NCBI GenBank assembly: GCA_008933995.1
Contig: WARS01000029.1
Span: forward strand, 21,636,879 to 21,700,878
DNA length: 64,000 nucleotides
Reading direction: 5' to 3'
Source of the DNA: Datnioides undecimradiatus
Lineage: Eukaryota; Chordata; Actinopteri; Lobotiformes; Datnioididae
Position numbers and translations under genes: made by a program. The notes beneath the pieces are model-generated. The model had not been told where the DNA came from. It saw only the letters and a list, made by a program, of their open reading frames with translations, and ran no database searches. Shown piece by piece: positions 25,301-35,788 of the stretch; position 1 is the first letter of the stretch; the number at the start of each line of letters is the position of its first letter.

Positions 25301-28300
25301 TCTCATGGTTTGTACTGAAACCTTGGAAATGTTAAATAGCACTGACCAGAAAAGAGTGAAATCACCATCTCGACTTTACCTTGAGTTTTCAGTTAGTTAG
25401 CACTTTGCATACCAGCGGTTAGATGTTAGATGGAGTTAGTTTGATCAGACATGGATAGACAAGCAGACACACAGACAGGTAGAGGGGAAGAGGGTCTTAC
25501 TGTGCTCAGGTTTGGGTTGGGGGGGCTTGATGCTGCTGGCGGGCACACAGACAGGCGGTTTTAACAGGGAAACAGGTCGAGGCTGCTTCGACACGTCCAG
25601 AGAGCTGAGGCAGCGCCGGACGACAGCGGGTGCAGGAAGCGTCCAAAGATTAGAGGTGCTGGAGGCGGGTCTGGGACCGCTGGGTCCTGTCGCAACGTGG
25701 GACCCTTGTACTTTGGGCATAGCAGATGAAGAGGAGGGGTGGAAAGGGTGACAGGAGGAAGAGGGGGGGCGATAGGAGGATAACGAGGGAGGGCGTGAAG
25801 CTGAGGAGGAGTGATGCTGTTCTGCAGGAGTGCTCACGTTAAGGCAGCTGGCTGCTCGGCCTTGCCACTTGGTCTCCTTGACATCTTCCTCCCTGGTTTC
25901 TATGACAATGTCCAGGCAGCTGCCTACACTGTGTGGCCGCAAGGGGCGTGACCTCTGTGTGATTGGCAGCCCTGCTACAGAACCTACAGACAGTCTATTT
26001 CTAGTTGGAGCGTTTCCACAAGTTACGGCTTTGGATGCAGATGTAAAGCCTGTACGACTGTGGAGTGTTGTGATGGCGGGGCTGTCATCTTGGCTCCTGT
26101 TGCTATGGGCAGAGGATGCTAGGCTGTCATTGGACAGGAACAGCTGTTGCCGGGTGAGAGGGGCAGAGTCATCCAGAATAGTTTCCAGTGAGCAGCTCCT
26201 GGTTTGGGGCCTCATAGCACCAACTGTACTCAGGCTAATGCAGCTGCCTCCTAACTGACCGTCACATGCAGTGGCGATGCCTCCTTTTAGTGCTGCCAGC
26301 CGTGACTGAAGCTTCCCACCGAGCACTTCCCTCATGGGCGACTCCGTCTCATCACATGTTCCCTGTCTGAGCAGCGACAGGAGGAGACACTCTGTGGAGC
26401 GGAAAGAGGTCTTGGCTGGAGGGGGAGCTGAGGGGAGGTCAGGCTTCTTGCGTTTCCCACGCTGGTGTGTTGTGGGTGCTGCAACGTACCCACAAAACAC
26501 TGGGGGCGGATGTGGCGACAGAGAGAGCCAAATGGTGCAGGCAGAGTGTAAGTGCAAGCAGACAGTGAAGGGGAGGGAGAGGGTTTAGTTACACACTTTA
26601 ACTGTACATACAGACCTGTCAGCTGGACAAACACAACACTTAACAGGCACACACAGAACTGCTGCTCACATCACTGTTAGGACTCCGCAAACACACGCAA
26701 CAACAACCAAAACCTCTGTTAGCAGTCAAAAGGCACAGTTAGAGGTCAAAGCATAACCACATAATGGAGAGAGCATGTCCGACAAGATCCTGCAGACAGT
26801 CCTGTCAGCTTGAACATCAGTTCACTGTAACACTACTGAGACTTTTAAAGGAACAGCCATTAAACTGCTGTTTAATCAGGAGTAACAGGAAATAACCTCG
26901 TGAAATGGGTCCACGATACCTACCCAGGACGTTGATAAACAGTTCGTACAGTTCGTATGTGAGTAAAGGCTGCGGGAGGCTGTAAAAGTAATCAGACACG
27001 GTTTTGAAGACATCTCTCTCAAAGCCAGGGTATGATGGCTGGGCGTTGTCGTACTTTGGCCCTAAAATAGATTTTAAAATTGTATTGAAAAGTATGATAA
27101 AGAAGGACAAGCAGCAGGTGCAAAGAAAAACAACACTGCATTATTTCTTTCTCACAAATGCACAAATTCTTTGCAATGTTCATGCAGAACAGAGGCGCCC
27201 AAGTTGTTTCTCTGTACTCACAGTTGGCCAGGCTCTTCATGGCAGACAAAACCCAGTGTGGCAGGTCATCTACAGAGGTGATTAACAGGTTAGACTGCTA
27301 ATGTTTAACCTAACGACAGTTCTTTTAAAGTGAGCAGCATTTGTGCTGAAGGGAAACCTAAGGATCCAGTGAAAGCATCCAGTTTAATTAGAGATGAATG
27401 GAGAAATGTGAATACTGTGCTTGCTTGTCATATTTAAGTTTTTCTGTAAACCTACTGGTCTTGTCATCCAGCGTGACAACTCCATGCTTGTTGACTTTGG
27501 TCATATTATGGATGATGTTCTGAGGGTTTATGTAACGTTGGTCCAAAACCTCATCAAGAGATGCAACGCCCAGGATCCTCTGCAGGCTGGAATACAACAA
27601 GGTAGAGTTACACGCATGGAAACGCACACTTACTCATTTTACAGGTTATTTAAATGAAAGGAATAAAAAATATAATCATATTATCCATGCAGTAACATCT
27701 TTGACACAAAAACGTTTTCAGTTTTCAGTTATACTGGGTCAGGGTGATGTCTCTCCAGATCTCCTGCTCATCCTCCACTGTCAGCTCTCGCCTCTGCACC
27801 TGCTCCTCTCCTGCAGGCTGAGTCTCTCCTGCTCCTTGGAGGGAAGGATCTATATTTTCCTACAAGGCAAAAATAGAGCAATAGTAGACACAGTAGACCT
27901 AACATCTAATATATTTTACACTCAGGCTGTGCTTTACACCCGTGACTGTGTGACTAAAAAGCAACTGGCTGATGCTATGTGACATTAACACTGATTTAAG
28001 ATTAACATACATAGCACAGGTGCTATAATCCATATCTAGTCCAGCTCACCTGTGTTTCCTTCTCGTGCTTTTTGATGCTCCTAAACTTGAAGAAACCTTC
28101 CTTGTCCCGGAATGAAGGCCTCTTCTTAATGGAGCCAGGGGCCGAGGCCGTAGCTGAACAGGGAATGGGCTTCAGAGGAGATGTGGATGGGAATCTGGGG
28201 AAAAAAGAAAGAACATGTGATTCTGTGTCGAGGATCATAATCAAGATTTATTTTAAAAAACATATAAATGTATATTTACTTCAAAACTCTTCTTACCTGT

Positions 28301-29862
28301 ACAGCATGTTGTTGTCCTCCAGATGCTCTGTGCCCCAGCGACCCTTCACATCTTCGATCACATGGTTCTTCAGAAACTTCTTCAGCAGCTGCACCGTCTG
28401 CTGCCTGGTGACGTCGGGGCCAAAATTGCTGTTGCTCTGGAGCAGCTGATGAAGCCAATCCACCGCAGCGGAGGCGGTGAAACAGGAGGCATAATGTCGG
28501 AAATTCTGGCGGTGCTTCCTGAGGGGCATGCCAGCCCGAAACAAACGAGTCACCTCATTCCACTAGAAGAGGGCAGAGAGAGTAAATTTAGTGCAGACTA
28601 CTCTGGACAGCACTGAACAGTGGACGGTTACAGAAGGAGGAATGAATCTGTGTAGTTTGGTTAATGGTTTACAATACTGATGTCCTTGTCTGTGCAACAC
28701 CACTCTGAGAAAAAGTTAACAAAGTCCTTCACGATCAAGACAAACCACAGCGAGAACACAGAGCAGTCCTTACATAATTGGTCAAACTACCACAGCTTTG
28801 GGTGGTGGACTTCCGCAGGGTCACCCAGGAGCCACAGGTCAAACATCCATGTAAAGTTTCTCTTTGTGCTTTGTGTGTCGCCAAACTGCTGGAATTTAAA
28901 ACCATTTCCCACCTCCGTGCAACTTGGAAATACATGTATTAAACTATCTGAGCTCTTCACCTTTGCGCCAATTAAAAATCACCAGTGTGAAGACGTCACT
29001 GTATTTTCAAACTGGGACACATTTATAGGCATTTTCTGGTGTAAAAGATTACTGAGAATGAATTTTAAATTACAGACCTGGAGCATTATGTCTTCCTGTC
29101 TGTCTTACATTATGACCTTCTAGTATCTAACTGACTTTAATTTGTTTTGGGTGAAGTTGTGTCAAAATAAGTCAAGGTATCAGTTTTTAACACTTTTATA
29201 TAAAAAGAAGGCAGCTGAAATTCACTGACGGGGCCGTGGACAAGGATTTGATAGGTTAATTTAAATAGATCTAAGGCAATCACGACATTGAATTGATTAG
29301 CTGACAGACAGGAAATCATAAAGCCTTACAATGTATTTTGATAACAATTGATTTTGACACACCAGATACATTTTGACGGCAAAAATTAAATTAAAGAGTA
29401 CACATTTTCCGTCTTGGTTTCGTTATAGTCAGTCCTTTCTAACAGCAGGTAAGTAGTTAATGTAAAATTATTGGGTTTTGACCATTAGTTAGGCAAAAGC
29501 AAGTCCAGAGGACGACAGAAGTGGATTAGTTTAGTTTATAGGATTAGTTTAAATTTTAAAGAAAAGACACGTTTAAGGGTTTTTAACTGTAAAAAAAAAA
29601 AAAAAAAAGTTAGTAGATAGGGGGAACTAATAAAAGTACACGTTAACTCTGTGGTACACAGACTTACAACACTGAACGAACCACACAATGAACTGCATTG
29701 CTAATTTAAAAAACGGCTAACAGCTGAAGCGCTGCTGTTAAGTTTCCAAGGAATTAAGCTAGCTGTTAGCCCGCCGTAGCTAGCTCACGAGCGTGTCCGC
29801 AAACGTTAACTCACCAGTTTTGTGGCTCGGTACGGTCCAGGGGTGATAATATGAGAACTCAT
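22314..29862 (-). CDS. depdc1a: DEP domain-containing protein 1 (DEPDC1)
   Basis: Coding exons 5' to 3': 29862-29815, 28562-28297, 28194-28050, 27859-27735, 27586-27456, 27269-27222, 27061-26924, 26499-25501 (optional), 24098-23926, 23780-23604, 23233-23027, 22439-22314. This gives 860 aa with the optional exon and 527 aa without it; the human short form is also 527 aa and the long form 811. The start [20 protein letters not shown] fits the human [20 protein letters not shown]. The DEP domain lies at about 20-105 ([32 protein letters not shown]). A RhoGAP-like region follows ([23 protein letters not shown]), then [15 protein letters not shown] and [19 protein letters not shown]. The C-terminus has a basic tail after [24 protein letters not shown]1 is a mitosis- and proliferation-linked nuclear protein. 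The gene sits head to head with aspm. Confidence 0.95.
25501..26499 (-). other. depdc1a: large optional coding exon of depdc1
   Basis: The exon has 999 bases and phase 1 at both ends, so it can be skipped without shifting frame. It starts VFCGY and carries [10 protein letters not shown], matching the human long-isoform segment that begins VVCGY and has [10 protein letters not shown]. It contains [10 protein letters not shown], also shared. The rest is Ser/Pro-rich and probably disordered. With it the junction reads EHS-LLQP, like the human QS-LLQP; without it the junction reads VLG-LLQP. Confidence 0.85.
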
Positions 29863-29994
29863 ATTTATCACAAAAGGACAGCCTTAAAGAAAAATCACTT
29901 CATCAGATACGAGGAATGAGAAATATCCATCACTCTGGTGAGGATTCAGTTATGTTTTGCTGCCAGAGACTGAACTCCGCCCGGCTGCGATCCG

Positions 29995-30060
29995 TCTGTT
30001 CAAAATTACGAGCCGTGTTCTCCTCGCACGGGATTGGACGACGCGCGACTCACGTGACCA
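29995..30060 (-). promoter_or_regulatory. G2/M-type promoter of depdc1 (CCAAT box, CDE/CHR-like, E-box)
   Basis: On the minus strand a CCAAT box (30037-30033) lies about 28 bases before a perfect CHR word TTTGAA (30004-29999). Four bases upstream of the CHR is GCTCG, resembling a CDE half-site. A CACGTG E-box lies at about 30051-30056. The CHR is about 140 bases upstream of the start codon. NF-Y/CHR pairs at about 30-base spacing are the known layout of DREAM/MMB-controlled G2/M genes. The sites are seen; the control is inferred. Confidence 0.6.
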
Positions 30061-30069
30061 CCCTCGAAC

Positions 30070-31728
30070 TGACAAGAGTGGAGAATCAAAACAAATTGAA
30101 ATGAGCAAAACTAATCTGATTTATAGTACCAGGTCAAATGCACGAATAAATATGTATTTATGTAAGTATATCACATTAATATAAGATAATTTTTCTAAAT
30201 AACATTACAGTTAAGGAGTTGCAGCATCAACAATTCGGGCATGAAGTCAACTCTATTGTAATCACTGTTTCACACCCACATGGAATTTGCATTAGCATTT
30301 CTTAACAGGCCTGAAAAGTGAGGACAGTGTGGTGGAGCTCACACAAAAAGACAGTAGAGGTTAGAGACATTTCAAAGGGGATAGATACTGAGAGGGTGGG
30401 ATTAACTCAGGCCACTGCTATAGACATGTTAACGTATGCCAACAGCACACAACAGCAATAAATGCAGCTTTCTGCTTTAAAGATCTCACCATGTAAGTTG
30501 TAGCTTTTTTCCACCAATGAAGTTCAGTTACTTAAAATATTGTGACAACACATGCCCTCCTTATTTCCCATTTAAAAATATAGAATCAATGAATTTGTAA
30601 ATAATAAGTTAATGTTAAAATAGCCACACAAAAGATGTCTCCTCCTTGGCCTGAAATTAAATAGCAAAGACAGTGAACTGGATGTTTTAGGTTTGTACCA
30701 CACTTGTGTAAATTGCACGTTGGACAGGGATTAACCACTAAGATAGTTGTGAAAACACTGTTGTCTGCACATTCATCATTCTGCTTGTTGAAAAGCAAAC
30801 ATCTAAGTGAAGCAACAAAAACCAAAAGGAATTTTCCTAAGAGTGTGGGGTGGCCAAACTATCTGACAGTGAGATTTACATGGATGAACGCTCAGATGAA
30901 TAGCTGTAGCTGTTTACTGCTCATCAAACCTGTGTGAATTAACAGTTAACATTTCCTGTTTGTGGACCATAAATTACCATAAATAAATACATTTTGTCAT
31001 TTGAACGGAGGGGGCATCATTGTACATGGTGCTGCAGAGTTGTGGCTGCTAATTCCCTGTTTTGCTTTTTTTCAGTAAAGTTTTTATTTTACAAAATCCA
31101 AATTTTTATCCAATAACATTAATGTTCTTGAGTCCTTTTTGAAACTTTCAATGCTTAACCACCTTAACATCAATAGATAAAAAGATGACAACTGACTAAA
31201 CACAACTGAGGGTCTTGAAAGGGGATCATACATCTGGGGCCAATGCTCAACTCAGAATCAGGACTGCCCCCAGCTGGTCTTCACTGGTACCTTCTGTTTA
31301 GAAATCTTGAGCCGCTACCTGTATGCTAAAATTTTAAGTGGGCAAAAGTGGTTTATTGTATTGTAGAGATGCATTTGTGTGTGCACCACTTAAATGTTGC
31401 AGTTGGCAATAGAGTGGGTATTACACATTATGCTGTTGATTATATTTTGCATCATTAATCTGAACCTACAAACTAGTAACTTAAGTTATTATGGACATGT
31501 GGTGGAGTAAACAGTACCATATTTCCGTGGGAGTTTGCGTTGTAGTGGAGTATACGGCAGCAGTAAAGTAAAAAAAAAAAAAACAGCGATAAAGAACTTT
31601 TAAATGAATGTAAATATCAACATTTGCGACTGGGGTCTCTGGGTTGCAACTAAATAATCATCCCGTGTAACGTTTCAGTTACAATTGAAATCTTCGTCTA
31701 CTCTCTTAAACCTGCGAGTCTACTCCTC
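30070..31728. other. spacer between depdc1 and the tRNA-His gene
   Basis: The stretch is AT-rich with no open frame of note apart from chance ones. No exon or named repeat was recognised. Confidence 0.45.
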
Positions 31729-31733
31729 AAAAA
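31729..31733 (-). terminator. RNA polymerase III terminator of tRNA-His
   Basis: Five A on the plus strand (five T on the transcript strand) begin three bases past the 3' end of the tRNA gene. This is the usual Pol III stop signal. Confidence 0.8.
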
Positions 31734-31736
31734 CAC

Positions 31737-31808
31737 TGCCGTGACCCGGATTCGAACCGGGGTTGCTGCGGCCACAACGCAGAGTACTAACCACTATACG
31801 ATCACGGC
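31737..31808 (-). tRNA. tRNA-His (anticodon GTG)
   Basis: The minus strand reads GCCGTGATCGTATAGTGGTT at the 5' end and closes with TCACGGC plus discriminator A, giving a perfect seven-pair acceptor stem. The anticodon stem CTGCG/CGCAG carries the loop TTGTGGC with anticodon GTG. The T-arm has GGTTCGAATCC, which is also the Pol III B box. The gene is 72 bases without an intron and nearly identical to the human tRNA-His-GTG. The extra 5' G of mature tRNA-His is added after transcription and is not encoded. Confidence 0.97.
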
Positions 31809-32285
31809 GAGCTATTTGTCCGATGACGTCCCTTGAGCAACTGCACACCACTCAACTTCTAGCGAAATATGTCATTTCTGTTGTAATCGATAGTTACTTA
31901 GCATTCAGTACCACGACAAAATATGGCACGAAAGCGATTTGCGTTATTATATTATTTGTACCTAACTCATTCATTTAGACCCGAATAAGAAATCATGCGG
32001 ACGTTGCAGCAAAGATCGCATATAATTGTGATATACCACTCAATAGCTAAATGTTGGGCCAGTAGAGATATAAACCACTCGCACGCTCTAGACTTAGACA
32101 ATTTTTATTAGCTAGTTCTTAATACCTGTTTTTAGCATTAAATTCAGTTTAAGTGGTATCTATTCAAAAGATGGAAGAAGATAAATTAGAGATGTGTAGT
32201 GTTCAAAATAATATAAGAGTAATATGTCTTCGTTTTTTGACTCTCAGAAAAGAGGCGTGGCTTGTGGCAGTTTAAAACTCTTTTC
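31809..32285. other. spacer between tRNA-His and the aspm promoter
   Basis: No exon or repeat was recognised. The sequence is AT-rich and becomes GC-richer towards the aspm promoter. Confidence 0.4.
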
Positions 32286-32289
32286 GGTA

Positions 32290-32412
32290 ACTGATTGGTC
32301 AATAGCTGTGTATTCATATGGATGCGATCTAGTCTCTTCACCCATTGGACGAGACGCAGCCCTCCCTCGCTTGTCATTGGCTGATCAAACAACACGACCG
32401 AATTTCAAACTA
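32290..32412 (+). promoter_or_regulatory. G2/M-type promoter of aspm (three CCAAT boxes plus CHR-like word)
   Basis: Three inverted CCAAT boxes (ATTGG) lie at 32294-32298, 32344-32348 and 32376-32380. A CHR-like TTCAAA (reverse of TTTGAA) lies at 32404-32409, about 24 bases after the last box. The start codon is 190 bases further on. Several NF-Y boxes followed by a CHR is the known plan of genes peaking in G2/M, which suits a spindle-pole protein. The regulation is inferred. Confidence 0.6.
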
Positions 32413-32594
32413 GCACGTCGCTCTGTGTGTTGTCTAAGGAAGCGTGTTTTAACGTTTCCTAGCTGTCTAGTATTGGGACAGAGCTACAAGTAGCAAATAG
32501 TCAACAATAGTAGCAGCGCACATGGATTACGAGACGTTTAACTAACGGCGTAACATGTAGTTATCTGTTAAGTTCGTGCTATTTAATACTAAAA

Positions 32595-35500
32595 ATGTCA
32601 GAAACGACAACGTCCATACGGAGAGGATTTTTGGACTTTAGTCCAGTAAAGCGAGACGACGGCAACAAGGAGAATGACGTTCCCACTTTGAGTCTGATCC
32701 AGTTTTCAAAGGCTCCTTTTCTGACATTTGGAAACGTAAAGTTGGGAACCTCCAAGTCGTCTGTTTTGCGAATTGAGAACCCCACAGAAGACGCAGAAGC
32801 GGACGTTACTATTGAAAAGATCCCCTCGAGTAAAGGCTTTTCGGTGGACCACAACACGTTTACGATTCCGGTACGTTCATGGTTAACAGCTTCTTTCTAC
32901 ACGAAGGGACGCACTAATCAATCAAAAGCGTAATTATGCCAAAAATCGATATACCCGTAATGTTCTTTTGTTGCAAGATTGCAGTTAGTCCGCATCTTTC
33001 CTTGTGCTTTATGTACTTGCAGCCTGAGGGCTCATTCAGCTTGACAGTAACCTGGACCCCGGCTGAAGAAGGAGGAATCAGAGAGCTCGTCGTCTTCAAT
33101 GCCAATGGGGTCCTCAAGCACCAGGCTGTCCTGCTGGGCAGAGCAGAGGCACCGAAAAAGAAGAAGGTAAAGCTTCCATAGCTACAGTTGCATTCAACTA
33201 AATTAGATTCATGTAGAATCTGGTTAACAGTTAACTAATTGGCTGTTGTGACAACATGTTTTTCTCATCTTGATCATTTAGTGACTTTAATATTTAGAGT
33301 CTTTGCAATTGTGATGGGGGTTTGCAACAGTTTTCTGATTTTTATATAGTCAAAGTGATTAATTGCAAATTAAATGTGCTGATGATATCTAATAATGTCA
33401 TTTACATGTTTTTCTCCTTTTGTCGCAGAAAACCTTGTGGGACACAATCAAAAAGAGAGAGGGTGGCAAAGCGGCTGCGCCCAGGAGCAAGAAAACAGAG
33501 AAGCCATTGAAGATGGCAGCCAATAAAACCTTCCAAGTGTCCCGGAAGCCACAGTACAAACGGGAAAAGCCACGCAGCCCACTTGCCTCTCTCAATGAGG
33601 GCAGACCTGTCAGAGAGAGGTCCCTCTCCAAGCACAGTCCCGATGATTACCCTCAGAAACCAGAGGAGCAGACGGCCTTTGCTTCCTCCCAGAACCAACA
33701 ACATCTGGCTTTGTCGGACCAGGAGAATATTCATCATGTTCAGAAGACCTCCCCCCTCGTCCTTCTCGTCCCGTCGGGAAAACTGATTCATTCCGGCAGC
33801 ATGTCTGCCAGCCCAGATGCTTCGGTGGGCAAACCTGAAAACAAAGATCTCACCAAAGCGCTCAACAGGACGCTGTCACCTATCGGGACACCGGAGAGGT
33901 TTAAGAAGCTCATGCCTCACATTCATTCAGATAGCCCACTTTCTGCTGCTGTAAAGACCACAGCCAGTACTGATGATGCTGACAGCGTGTTGACTGGAAC
34001 CCCGGTTCTGTCATTAAAAGATGCTCTGGCCCTTATCGACTCGGATCTGAGCCACGTTAACGGCAGCCCCAGAGACAGCAGCTCAAGCTGTGGCTTTTCA
34101 GATTCACTGGAGTCCAGGAGTGGGAATCACGGCTGCGGACCTGAAGGAAACGTCCTCAGCGCATTACCCGATAGCCCCCAGGAGTCCGAGTCCAGTGAGC
34201 CAAGACTCACTTTCTTTGTCAGCAAAAAGGTTGTCGTGAGTGAGGTTGTTATTTCAGAGCCCGAGGAGGCAACAGAGAGGGTCAAAAAGGCCTCGTTTAC
34301 CTCTGCAACTGTGACCAAGAGCAAAGCGCCAGTGGAGGCAAACAGTTCAAGTGGAAGGAAAATAAAGAAGTCGAGGCGGAGGCTCTTGGAGAAAACACTG
34401 GAGCTGTCGGACGGCAGCAGTCAGTCTGACTCTGGCCCGAGCACTCCAAGCCTTCCTGTCATAGACCCAGAGACAGGAGCCAAGGCGTGGCAGAGCTCTG
34501 CGGCTGACAGCTCCCCGTGTGATGACGGGCGCCAAGCCGAGAAGTTTACCTCCTCCGGCCTGACTCCGAGGCTCGACGGCTCGCCTGCACCCATCACCTT
34601 CCCCGTCATCTCCCTTCCATCCATGGCTCCTGCTCGCTTCTCCTTCTCAATCACATCCCCACCTCCTGCAGTCGCTGCTCCCGTCGCTTTCAGTGTCACC
34701 TCTCCACCGCCTCTGGGCTCATCTTCTCCCCTTCACCTCAGCCTCACACCCAAACCTATTGCGTACGAGTTGTCCCCAACCGTCTCCGCACCTCCGCCCG
34801 TCCAGGAAGACTCGTTTCCCATTCACATGGTAGTGAGGAGCAAGAAGAGGAAGAGCGAGGAGTTTTTGAAAAGTGACGGGAAAAGCGGGGATGCTGGGAA
34901 ACCAGAGAGCGTCAAACGGACCAGGAGAGTCCCCGGAAAACCTGAACCCTCCAGGGCGCCGCAGGAGAGAAGATCTGCATCACAGAGGCAACAGACGAGA
35001 GCAGCAGGTGAGCAAATCAGAAGTGTGTTTTATATGGGATGAAATGCCTGCAGATGAAAATGAGTGTAAAAACTGTGGTCCGCTACAGTTTTAGCCAGAT
35101 GTATTAAACCTGAATGCTACATTTACCTGCAGCAATGGTAGTTGTATTTGTTTCTTTATTGATTGATTGACTGATTGATTGATTTTTACTATAACTAGAC
35201 TTGTTCCAAGGTCAGATTAGTTGCAGAAGACCAGTTTCAGAGTGCATATGCCCTATATACTCACACTGGCACAAGATCAGCCCCTGTCGCTCCACGTTAA
35301 TGGATTTGTTCCTGAAAGCCAATCTTGTATATCTACCTTGTATGTTGACCATCTGTAGTTAATATATTTTGTGTTTATGCCCAGGCTCTGTTCGCTCCAT
35401 GACTACATCATCCCTAAAGACTGCACGGGCCGCTGTTCCTCCCCAGGCAAAGCAGCCGAGCTCCAAACTCGCCTCACGAGGTATAAAATCATGTGTAACT

Positions 35501-35754
35501 GCCTCCTAAACGTGGAACACCTCTCTGTTCTTATAGCGTAGGTCTGCTGGAGGCTGAGGGTTGAAAACATAACCCGCTCCTTATGGTAGAGTTCAGCTAA
35601 TTTGTGCTGAATTTCCATTTTTCGTTTCTCAGGTGTCCCGCCTCTGAAGTCGACCGGTGCCTCATCCGTCAGGACGACAAAGACTGTCGCTGTCGCGCAG
35701 TCAAAGCTCACCTTCATTAAACCGGCGCAAACAGGTATGTGATGGAGGAACGTA

Positions 35755-35788
<34 letters not shown>

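Noticed and set aside
22314-29862. reading the large exon 25501-26499 as a separate gene
   Set aside because: Its phase, its position between two depdc1 exons and its match to the human DEPDC1 long-isoform segment make it part of depdc1.
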